Source of the DNA: Pelodera strongyloides | Lineage: Eukaryota > Nematoda > Chromadorea > Rhabditida > Rhabditidae | DNA: 64,000 bases | Reading direction: 5' to 3' | NCBI GenBank assembly: GCA_036852015.1 | Contig: JAANDG010000211.1 | Location: 124,001 to 188,000 of the forward strand | Shown here: positions 1 through 12,360 of the stretch, piece after piece | Position numbering within the stretch: position 1 is the first letter of the stretch | Layout: the number at the start of each line of letters is the position of its first letter | Notes under the pieces: model-generated | Databases searched by the model: none | Seen by the model: only the letters and a program-made list of their open reading frames with translations | What the model was told of the DNA's origin: nothing | Program-made: the position numbers and the translations under genes

Positions 1-142
1 ACACCAGCACTCTTATGCAGCATATGTAAATGAATCTAAATTTGAATAAAAAATCGAGCTCACTTCGAGAAAATTAGCACAAATACGTTAGAAATCAGTT
101 ATCCACGATGCGTTTTGAGGTCCGGCCGATATTTCGCTTTAA
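1..142. mobile_element. TTAA-flanked MITE, AGCGAAAT family, cut by window edge
   Basis: The right end reads CCGGCCGATATTTCGCTTTAA. The interior (a CTCTTATGCAG... and TCGAGCTCACTTCGAG segment) matches the full copy at 14823-15004, so this is the right part of the same nonautonomous element. Confidence 0.7.
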
Positions 143-331
143 CTTCATTTGCACAGTTTGTTATCACTTGTTCTGGTTTATGAAGTTACTGGTTGCCATT
201 GCCACATGTATTTTTTTTTCATAAGTAATTATAGGGACGAATATAACGAACCTTCGTTTGTCTCTTTTAAGATTTTCCTTTTTGAAGATGTCGCTATAGT
301 ATGTGAGTCGTGCATCTTTAGCTACTTTTAG

Positions 332-3300
332 GTGTCTGCGCAGTTCACGCGGCCTGACCAGTTGGAGAAATTGCCCGAATTAAAGAAGCGAGCTGACAGG
401 AAGAAAGTAAGTGGTGATGTTCTTTTATTAAAGCGAAATGCTAGCCCCTTTGGAAAATTTGCATATGATAAGCAAATCCTATGTATCCTATGCTAATTTT
501 GTACGATCGTCCACGGCAATCGTACACAATTAGCATAGGATACATAGGATTTGCTTATCATATGCAAATTTTCCAGAGAGGCTAGCATTTCGCTTTAACT
601 ACATTTTTATCAGGAAATCATCGAAATGTGGTGTTTTAACTTAAGTTTTGATTCGGCCGTTTTCGTTGAGTTGAATATCATAACATGGTGCAATTTTATC
701 AGTAACATCGGGACTTTCGATCTAAGGAAGTTGCCCCTATGAGTCGTCACTACTCCGAGGCCGTATTCACCGGCACGCAGGGATCGCTCCGTGGCCTCCC
801 CAGGGAGCTAAGTAGTGTGAGATCAGAAGAGATTCATAGTGCTCGTGAGCCCCCTGTGTGTTGGTGAAGACGGCCTCTGCTCGTCAGCCGCGGAGCGCGG
901 AAATGCGTAGCCGCGGTTACGCACTTGCGCGCTGCGCTGCGCGCATGAGAACATACTTTAGGGTATGTTGTAGAGTCTTTTTTTTTAGTCCGACATTGAG
1001 CTGTGACCTTATGTGCAGATACATTCGTCGCAACAATTGTATCATTTATTTCTTATTCTTTCATTTCCAGGCAGCCGTGGAAGCTATGCTGAGGACGGGA
1101 GTTCAGTCGCAACTCGAAGGAATTCGAACTGCAATCGCTCATTTGCATACGGCTTCTGAGGATATTATTGCGATTGAAACGGGGCTAGTCTTTTTTCGAT
1201 GTCCTTTTCCTATTTTCGGTATTTTATAACATTTAAAGCATTTCGCCCTTCGCCGCTATGGTCGTTGTAAGTAAGTAGAAAATACCTCATTATTCAGATT
1301 GGACGCTATCCGCACACGTCTTATACCGTTTCCTCAACTGAAAGTCCGAATGGCGGAGTTGCGAGATGCGAATATCCTCCATGGGCAGTACGCGGCAGCC
1401 ATGGAAAACTTGAAGGTGAGCCCGGTCGGGCGGTAGTTATGCCCTGTCCCTGTCGCTTGTCCTTTTATTGGGTTTAGAGCTTTGGAGAGCTAGTTGTATG
1501 CATATATTCTCTAGACTACTTAGCGCTTGCTGACTTCTTGTAAATAGTGTTCTCAATTTTCAGCACATTTTCAACATAAACAAAACGCTGGATGAGACGC
1601 GAGAGGCGATTTCAAATGGTCATTTGTTGATCGCACACAAGAAGTGGGTTCATGTTTTTGTTTTGTTTGGTGTGCAGTTAAGTTGTTAGCATTAAAGCGG
1701 TATGGTACGTGGTTTTGTGAAAAGCACGGTGAACAAACGCATTCCCATATATTATGTGCCAATTGTCTTTCGTGCCGGCGCATTGTGAAACTATGGTGCA
1801 CCATTTTTATACAATACATGGGAATGCAGATATCCAGCATACTTTTCAAATCCATGTGCCATACCACTTGAATGTTTTTTTATGAGTTGTGTTTATACGA
1901 GCGGGGCAGGTGGCGCAGTGCCGAACTCGCTGTCTCAAGAGCAGAGCAGGCACTGCGGCTCTTCGATTCGACTCCTACCCCGGCCGGGCAGACCAAGCCT
2001 TCTCATCGTTCCGTCTTTGTTTTTGGTTAATTTATGCGATTACTAATAGTAGTTTATTGATAATGAAACAAGACAAAATGTTTGCAGTATTATGGATCTC
2101 GAATTATCCCGGGACGAGTTGCTGTTTGAAGTTCACAAATTGCCCACTGGCAACACGGAATTGGACAAAAACGTAAGTTCTTACTTATTTTTTTTGTCGT
2201 TTTTTTTTTTGGTTTGTGGCTGCACTGTTGCGTACATTGCTAGTCTCTTATTGCGCTAATATATAATTGTCTAAATGACTAGTTTCCCATTCCCTTCAGA
2301 TTTTCGTGTTGCATACGTGTTCTTGTCTGTTTGAGACTTGCTATATCCTTGTTTTTTTGTCTTCTTATGTGTCGAAGATATTTTGTCAAGTGTCGAAGCT
2401 ATACTTAAGTGAAGATAACCCACATAACGGTATCGCTTTTGTTCTTTCTCAAAATAAAGTATTCAATCAAATATAAAGTGCCGACGTGCTCATTAATCCC
2501 AACCATCTGATGCCCTTGTTAGGGAGACTAGTTTATCCAACCTTGAAGCGTTCTGCTCTGCAAGCTTTTCTTTTCTTTGTCGTTTCTTTGCTAGCATGCT
2601 AGCGGCGACCGCTCGTATTGTCCTATTCTGAGTACTGCGTGAAGTTGTAAGGCCTATATTAATAATTAATCCTTAGCTGATTTTGAGAATTTAATTAGTA
2701 TTTGACAAAGTGGGGATCAGTGGAGTACGGTAGATTTGGTAGGGTCATAAGTTAAATGTAAATTGTAATTAGTTTAGTAATCGGCAGTTGAATAGCTGAG
2801 TTGTTTCAATGTTCGATGTGTGGTGCTGTTTGTGTAGTCATAAGCCCCCCGTTATTTATATCTCTTTGAAACTTTGAAGCATGTGGATGAGGGTAAAACT
2901 GTGTCGTAAAAATAGAGTGTACAACGCAGTGCATTTTGGAACAAATGAGTTATGTGAAAAATGCGCACTATGATGGGCACGGCTTTGTTACTAGTGGATA
3001 AGGCCCCGAGTTATTATCCTTCATATATGAAACATGTTGCATTCTAGGTTTAGTGAGTTTCTACTTCTTGTTTCTTAATACGTAATCTTGATGAAAATAA
3101 GAAAGAGACTGAGCAGATTGGACATTAAGTACAAGTTTTGTGTTGATTATTTAAAAATACGAAAAGCTAAGCGATCAACAAAACCAGGAAATCGAGAAGT
3201 ATTGAAACTCTTACACTCTTACGGTAGTTGTTGTTTACTTGGATTAGGAGCACTTTGGTCCCCTAACAAAAGGAATGTGATTTAGGGGATTAATGATGTT

Positions 3301-6300
3301 TCTTTTTTTTCCTGAACATTTTTAGGTGTTTTCTGACAGGATCGGCTTTAGGTTTCATGCAAATTAGAGATGAAATTAGCGATTTTTGCCACATATCACG
3401 AGCTGTTTGTATACAAAACAGCTGGAGAGTGTGTGAGGTCTCTCTCTCTTAATCTCTATGTCTCCCTTTATCCCTCTCTCTCTATTTTTTATCCAAATTT
3501 AGCAAACTAATCTCAGTAAGAACAACGGGGATTAAATGATTAAATGATTGTTGTGATTTCTCGTACTGGTGTGCTAATCACGAGACGATAAATAAACAGT
3601 GAAGTTGATTTAGATTTAGTGATTGGGGAAGTTTTGTGATAATTTGGTAATGATGCGTGAGGGTTATACTATAGGGTTATACAATAAAACTGCGTGAGGG
3701 TTATACCATAAAACTGCAGATTTCAAAGCTATATATGCAAATTTTAATCGCATTGTAATTTCACGATAAATTTGCATAGACAACAAGGATATTTGCGGTT
3801 TTACGGTATACATATACGTTGAGCGCATCGGAAAAAGTTCTCCAGTGTGAATGTAGGTGAAATTTAGTTTGTATATATTGTAATAAAAATGCTTGATAGT
3901 CATTATGAACGTATCGTAAATATAGGTTTAGTTTGATGGGCCCGTCCCTTTAACGGTATGGCACGTTGACAGGTGCACGTGGGTTTGAGATATAGCTGCT
4001 AGTTTTTGAAACGTGTGTTTGGCAGAGGAGAGGACAACTACATTCCCATATGTTGTATGCAAATGAACATAATTAAGTATAGGTTAAAAAGATCCCCCAG
4101 TTCTTTGCGTACAGTGGTATGGTATACTACATAGGAATACACGCCACATCATCCAACATACGTTTCAAAAACCTGTTGTTATACCGTTTTAAAGTCGAGG
4201 CTAGAACTTTATGTACCCTGGCTCGTTTCGTTGACCATTGACCAATCACCAATCTATTTCCATTCTATGTATACGCACCCACCGGCATCCGCTACTTACT
4301 TATAATTAGCTAATTGTACAATTTGTAAGCATTATCTGTGGTCTGTGTATATCAAGTTTTATCGTATATTGACGTGTTTTTGTGTGCTTGGCTTGCACGA
4401 CACCATGTTCGTTTTATTTTGCCTTTGCTTTTTTTGCTGAGCTCAGGTGATATCTGCGGCTTTTAGGGGATTAATTACCAACCTTTTTATTAAGAAAAGC
4501 CAAAGCGATCGCTCGCAAATGAAAAAAAAACGAATAGTGTGACTTTCTTGAACAACTGGAACTGGAGAAAAATGTCGCTTCTGGCTTCTCTGATAGGATA
4601 GAGCTCTTTCAACAATTAAAATGAAAGGGTTTTCTAAAATGAAAGGTTTTTTTTTAAACTACTGTAATTAACGAGAGACGAGAAATCGGGAAGGGAATAG
4701 TTTCGTGAACTATCTCTATCTTCTCTGATCCATAACACACTAGAATCAGCTACCATTAAACGACCACGGGGGGGGGGGGGGGGGGAGAGAAAGGTCTGCG
4801 AATTTTTTTCTCTAAAATGACGATTGATTTGACGATTGAAAAACTGTAGGTGAGTAAATTTGAACCTTTGCGGTCGTTTATTTATGCTTGTAGCTTGTGC
4901 CATCGTTTATGTGGAGGACGCATACCAAATTAATGGGGAATAAGATATTGGTTTTTGAAACCTGTGTTGCACCCAGAATCCCCGTGTAGCGTATGCAAAT
5001 AACTGAGCGATACTGCACCATAACACCATTGTTTAGTCTATTATGTTAATTTGCATACATCATATGGTAATGATATGTGTTCAACATATGTTTCAAAAAA
5101 TCGTTGATATTTTTTCGAGATTAGGGAGCTGACCATTTGAACTTCAATATTTCGCTTTTCCTAGGAATTTAGAATTCACTTCCAAGTTTACCCATTTATA
5201 GAGACTGAGATAAAAGACAATGTGCAACGTGCAACATGAATCTAAATTTAAGCATTTATTCAGCGCACATGTAGCTGACGTAAGTGGAATCCTAATTCTT
5301 CGTTTTATTTTTATAAAATGGAATGGTGGATTACTGCGTTATTGCTTTCATGCTTTTGTTGAATTTTTGAATTGAATAGAGGTTGCGAGAAAAGGTAAAG
5401 GTAAAAAGTGAATGGTAAAAATCTGAGCAAATGTGCATGTTTTTTTGTTTTTTTTTTGAAAAAATATGGTTTTGTTTTTGGGGGATTTGGTAGATATAGA
5501 TAGTAAATAAGTAAATATCCTGGCCTGGAAGCGGTATATGTGATGTGAATTTGAAGTTTAGTTTATCCAAATACCATGTTTAATTATTATATTCAGTTAA
5601 TGGACCATGAGCAATTTCCTGATAATTGTTAGAAGAATAGTCAGGTTGACATTTGCCCATACCTTTGGTGTAGTAGTAATGCTATCAGCTATCACCAATT
5701 TAAGTTGTAGTTGAATGCATTTATCCAAAATACATCTAAAAATACAGCTGCTAAGAAGCAAGTATTGTCAAAAGAATTAGCATATTCAACATTCGATGTG
5801 TAGTTCTCTGAGTTACCTTTGTAGCTTTTTTTGGTGAAGCCATCTTTCCACCAAACAGAGTTACGTATTTAGTATACTGTATGGTTCAAAAATAGGTCAC
5901 ATCCGCTGTAGTGCATACTGCATAGTGCAACTCTGATTCTCTATAAGTTTGTGTATATCTTTGTTTTTTTTGGAGATTAAGCGATGTCCTCAGTTCTCTC
6001 ACAATTGTTTATTTAACACAAACAAGATTAGCTGATAAGTGCACGTGCCGTGTAAACTTTTTTCCTATTCTATTTATTGCCGATCAGGAAAGAAACAAAG
6101 AAAAATGAGAATACGATTTCTTTGCCGAGAAAAAAATGTAGTTTCGGGATATGTGATGTAATTGCATGAATTGGATCCCTTTTCTTTGCGAAGGGATTAT
6201 GGCGTTGTTAAGAATTTTATTGTCAAAAATGTGTGTGCAAGTTTTTTGCACATGATGATGTTCTGTTTTCGGTTGGGCTCTATTGATAAAGTTGAAAACT

Positions 6301-9300
6301 TGCCATTTTCGAGGTATGTTTTGGTGTCATTGGAGATTGATGATATTATTGAAATTGCCTGAAGGAAGATTTGCAGAAACTTAGTAGGATATGTGTGGAA
6401 TAAGTGGGATTGAAGAATGGGTACAGTATAATATAATCTCATGTGGGGGGGGGGGGGTCTGGTTATGGTACGTACTATGGTGGTCGTTATACATATGGTT
6501 CTGTTTTGGACTTGGAACAAGTAGCGTGATCCTTTTTGTCCCTTTTAGATGCTTTGTGTTGTAATTATCTGAATAATATTTAGAACATAGTATTGGGAAA
6601 ATGTTTTGCGTTAAGTGCGGCATCAGCGGGTAAAATGGTGACGAAAGTAGTGGTCCTAGTCCAATAACCACCGTAACCCTATCACAATTGTCCCATATGG
6701 TCATGCGGAGATTGACTCGACTAACGCGGGCATTATAAAAAAAATTGTGGTGCTTGGTCTGGGGGCATCTTTTATCCTCGGTGAATTGCTCGGTGATGAC
6801 TCGGTTATGAATCAGTTATATCATTTTTTTTGTTGATTTTTTGGCACTATGTTCCGCTATTATTCAGATAATAAAAACACAAAGTATACAAAAGGACAAA
6901 AAGGTGACCGCGTCCCTTTAAAGGATCGCAGTCACTACAAATTCGTATTTTTATTCTCTTTTCATTAAATATTCAAATATTTGAAAAAACTACGATTCCA
7001 GCACCAAAGTACGGCAAAAAGAACTCAGGGATAGAAATCCCCGTGTATGAGTTTTACTAGTATACCGTAGTTTATAACTGCCCGTCTAGAGTTTCATAAT
7101 AAATACCCTGCAGTGATAAACCACGCGCCAGGTGTAACACTGCAGGCTATTCACTCTCCAAGTACTCCTGGCAATTGCATATATATACACCGGCGACGGT
7201 CACTTACTAAAACCCATTTTCATTGATTTCTCGCCCTGAGTTCGCTTTTCTGTGGATCTTTACTGGCTGCATATTGTTTTATAAAACTTCTTCCATCTAA
7301 TAAAAAACAAATAAAAAAGTTGAATTTGAAGTGACTGCCTTCCTTTAAAACGCTACGCAGGTGGTTTATGAAGCTTATTTTGGACTAATGTTCACAAAGA
7401 TTACATGGAAGGGAACCACATCCAGTTAGCTTAATAATACACATAAATATCTATGATGGAATGGTTTAAAAATGATCATTTCGGGTTGAAATGTGTAATT
7501 TACTGAGATAGTGATGTTATCAGATTGATCAGATGTTATCAGTAGTCTCATTTCTCATCATAATATTATAATCTCAAATCTCTTACATGAACAGATAATC
7601 GGTGGATTTTTCGTTTGTGAAATAAGCCGTTGTGTATGTCTGTCTGGACTACGGTAACCTTGCAAGTCCCCTTGTCGAGTTTATTGTTTGTTATTAGCAT
7701 CCGTGTTACGTGGTACTCTCAGTTTTAGGGGGGAGGGGGGTGACGATTCTTATGCGTTACGTTATCAGCTATATACAGAATGTGATCTGGCTTGATTGAT
7801 TGCTGCAATGTACACTGTAGAAAAAAATGCAGTGGAGTACACTGATCACAGCATGTAGTGCATGAACCCGAAGCAAAAAAAAAAGAATAATCCGCGAAAA
7901 AAGCTGGATTTTAAAACCCAGATATAATCACTTGAATATTAATTAATTTTATTAAAAGGGATTTAACTTGAGGAAAATTGTTAGAAAAAATAACGACTAT
8001 CGTTTTGCAACGTTTTTCCCTGAGCACTCACTGGAGATTTATTGTAGTTACTTTTGTTTTTTGAGGAGTGAATTGAAAATTAAAATTATTTTGAGGTTAT
8101 GAGGGTCAGCGTCATGCTGAGAAAAAAAAAGAAATGATTAGCTGAGAGTTTCAAACCTATGCGAATAACGACTACAGAATACTACCATTAACACATGAAA
8201 GGTGCAGCAAAATGCACCAAATTTTTCAGTGTTCCTAGTTTAAATAAAACAGTTACGAGTCGATTCTTTTGCCACTTTTGGGAGATGACTGATGAGAGAT
8301 GAGGAAGCGTTCTCAGACCTCAGCCTTTAAAATAGCAACATTTGGGTTAAATTCTGATGGTATTCTTTTTTCAGTTGCTAATCAAGTTCTTCAACGAAGT
8401 CGATGTGTTGGTGCAGCAATTGGGGCAGAACATGTGGTTCATTATTGGACGATCTCTCGAAATGGTTAAAGGAAATCAGGTAATTTGATTGTGTGCGTGT
8501 GCGTGGGTGTGTGTGTGGGTGTGCGTGTCAGTGTGTGTGTATGTGTGTGGGTGAGTGTGAGTTTATGTGTGTATGTGTGTGTGCATGTGCGTGTGTGAGA
8601 GAGAGAGAGTGCGTGTGTGGAAGTCAGAGTTATAATTTTTTTGTTTAGGTGGGCGGCGGTCCCCAAGAATTGGTTTCCTGTCTAAGAATTGTGGAGCGAG
8701 AAGAGCGGTGCGTCTTTGGCCTTTACTGTATCATACGTTTATCTTTATCTTTATTCGTGAGGTCTGACTAATAGTAGAAGTAGATACTTCAGTAGGATTC
8801 TGGCCAATTCTGGGTATATGTTGGTGCGTAAATACACGCACGAACCAGCTCCGGATTGGCTTGGAGCATCTCCGGAAGCAATTCCAAATTTATATATTTG
8901 AGCGAAACGTTGTTTTATGTGATCGTAGCACAAAGCTAAACAAACGACCTCCAAACATCTCCAGTCGCGCACGGAAATTATACACTGATTGGTTTATATA
9001 GGGTTAGGGGTATGCTTGAACCGAGCTTTTGGGACTCCTGGGTGATTTTTTGGGTGAGGACAAGTCGTTCGTATCTTTATTTTATCATATCGGTTTATTA
9101 TCGATTTGGATTTCTGTATTGCTTTTTACGAAATGTCGGGACAAAGTCGGGACTTTTGTCCGGGACTTTGGGGAATACGTAGTCAATGGAAAGGGAGCGA
9201 ATGTGCTCGGGTAACCAGAACCAACATGGTTTTTTTTACTCCGTTTTTAACTTTTGTGAACTTGTGCTCTTTTTAGGATCGACAAGTATTATTTGGAGCG

Positions 9301-10651
9301 ACAAAATGTGTCCAATCCCTTCATGCCACCTGGCCGGCCACGCGCGTGGCGCAAGAAAACTATGGAGGTGATTAAAAAAAATCATCTTGTTGAATTTAAA
9401 GGGAATGTCAGAGTCTTTAGCACACCAGAGGCCACATTCACCACTCTGATTCCTTCGGGGAAATAGTCCCTTGGGACAGAAAATGGCATTCTAATGTGAG
9501 ACACCGACACGCGGAGAAAAAGACGGGGAATTCCCCATGGCCCATGGGAAATTGAGTTCACCGTGAATATGGCCTCAGAGGGTGACTTGTAGGCTTGTTG
9601 GTTTCTGTGTTAAACATACTTCCAGTACGATAAGTGTGGGCAGTGTCTTTATGTGATCGTGACTTTGCTGTAGTATAAATTGCTTATTTATCAGGTAATC
9701 GAAAAAACTGTGATCGGACGTGTGGAAGGAAATCAACTGGAAGACCGTAGTATAAGTCGACAGTGGTTAGCGAGGTACGGTAACTTTAAGCTTGTATTTT
9801 TGTAACTTATACCTGCATACCTGCTAACCTAATCAGTTGTTATGAACTTAAATAACGTAACTTAGTGCCCACTGTTTACGTTTTGGTGCACTTGCAGGCG
9901 TGGTTGCCGGTATTTATTAGATACTTAACTTTTGAGTGAAAATACGGTTTTACCAGAAGTGTTGTCTATTCTTTCAATCTTGGTGTTTTATCCTAGACAA
10001 CGGATGCTCATCAAGTGTTGTGCAGCTGAACTGTAGCTATATGTAACCGTTGAAACATCCTTTGTCATCCATATGTTGAACGTCTGTGGTTGGTCGACTA
10101 AATGTTGTGGAACGGACGGATTAGTTAAAACGATATAACGACCGATTTTTGAAACGTATCTTGGACAACTATGTTGTATGCAGATGAATATTATTAGACC
10201 AAAAATCGCGCAGTGATTTGCATCCGTTACATTTGCATAGCGTCCAACATACGTTTCAAAAACCGCGTGTTATGCCGTTTTAAATGGGGAGGGACAGAGC
10301 CAGCGCCAGGTGTGTGTGTATGTTTGAATTGAAAGTACCCTTTTTCCAGATACCTCGAAGTGTGTCGCCGCGTTGTACTCGAAGATCTGCAAGTGGCCCG
10401 TACTGCGTCAACCTCCTGTTTTCCGCCGGAATATCAAATATATGACCGATTTGTTAGTAAGTCCCTAATTTATTCTAGATTAGTTTCGTAATCATTTGTG
10501 TGTCTCAACTGAGCATGCTGACGTTACGCGGAGGAAACGATGTAGCAACTGCGTTGGTTTCTTTGGGTAAGTACTTAGTTTCCATCTGATTGAGACTGAA
10601 CATTAATAGTTCTAGAAAATTAGTTTAACTTTTAGTTTAAGTTTAAGTTTA

Positions 10652-10701
<50 letters not shown>

Positions 10702-12325
10702 AGCAAAAAAAAACGGGTGCCCGAAAATGGGTTTTGGGATGTTTCATTGATAGTTTACAACAAATGTGGAAATGTGGCCACAATTATAAAGCCGTGTTCG
10801 AGTTGGGGAAAAGTTGGCGGATTCCGGAATTCCACCGTTCGAGTTGGACGGAAAAACGTGTGTGGAAAAGCAAAAATACCGTAGTGGAATCGTTGTGGGA
10901 TTATATTTTTGACAACTGCAAGAGCCAAAAATGACGCTTGACCCCGACGGTTGGGGTTAAATAGCGGAAAAACATTTACGTTTCCGGTGCCCCATCTCGA
11001 ACGGTGGAATTCCGGAATTCCACAACTTTTCCCAACTCGAACGCGCCTTAAGAACACTGGAAATGCGGCTACAATAGCCCGTATTCTCGGGTCGACGGGA
11101 ATGTTCCGTTTGGGAAATCCTTTGTATGCAAATTTCTCGACTATCTAGACTAGCTGGAGGAAAAATTTGCATACGAATGAGCTCCCAAACGGAACATTCC
11201 CGTCGACCCGAGAATACGGGCTAATATTTTCACAATTAGTTCGATCGACCAAATGTCTATCCAAATATCTGACATAAACTTGACAGAGTGACGTTACCTT
11301 TTAGAACACCTTATGGACTGACTCGTTTATGGTTTTTTTTTAATGACTTTATCTGCGCACGGGGGTCTTTTCAGTTGATTTATTGTGTTTCACTGAAGAA
11401 TGTTAATCTTGAATCTCATTCGGACCCTTATTTCTCACTTTAGGGGTCCAAGTGAGGAATAGGGGTACAAATGAGAAATATTGGGTCCAAAAACCTTTTA
11501 GGGGTCCAAATGAAAATTAAGGGTCTTTTCAGACATGTACCACCGTGCGCTATCGAATCGCCTTCGACAAATAGCCAATGACGACCTGCAGAAGAATGAA
11601 TTAGTACAGTTGTTGAGCTGGGTTCAGGCATACCCGTGAGTTTTGATTTTGGTTTTCGATATTTAGTTTCCGTCTGTGGTCTGTTTAAAGAATTGTGAAC
11701 AATATCAGGGCATACAGCTCGTCGGGAAAAACTCAAAACCACCATCCAAATATATGCACTGTTTCCGATACTTGCATCTCTTTATGATACGTTTCTGATT
11801 TTCACCATACCTAATATTCTAATCCCGACGTGGTATGGCTACAAGCTCAAGACCACCGTCTAAATTTATGCAATATGCTAATTCGGATGGTGGTTTCGTC
11901 GGGCAGAGCGTCAACGAGTTTATGCCATGGAACAATTACGAAGAAAGTTTGCGGGGTGACGTTTGCGCGTATGTGATTTAAGTTAGATTGGATAGAATAT
12001 CCGCTTTTTTATGTATGTGCTGGGTCGTTGTGTTATGAGACGAATAAAGAACTTTTTAATTCAGTGGTGAAGAAATGCTCGGCAACCGTCGGCTTCAAAT
12101 TAACGCGACGGCAATGCTACAGGATATGCCGCTTTTGTCGAGGAATACCATGGAACATTTGTATGATGAGTGAGTTATTAGTTATTAGCCTTTTCCTTTT
12201 ATGTTGAGAGTCGAGATTTGTTTTATGGGATAGTTTGATAGAGAAAACTATTTCACACAGTGAATGAGTGATGGTTGTACGTTGTACCTAAAGGTCCTAA
12301 AGCGAAATATTCATCTGTTGGAAAG

Positions 12326-12360
<35 letters not shown>

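Noticed and set aside
8466..8666. Minus-strand Thr/His repeat protein
   Set aside because: Frame made by the GT microsatellite in a sec-6 intron.
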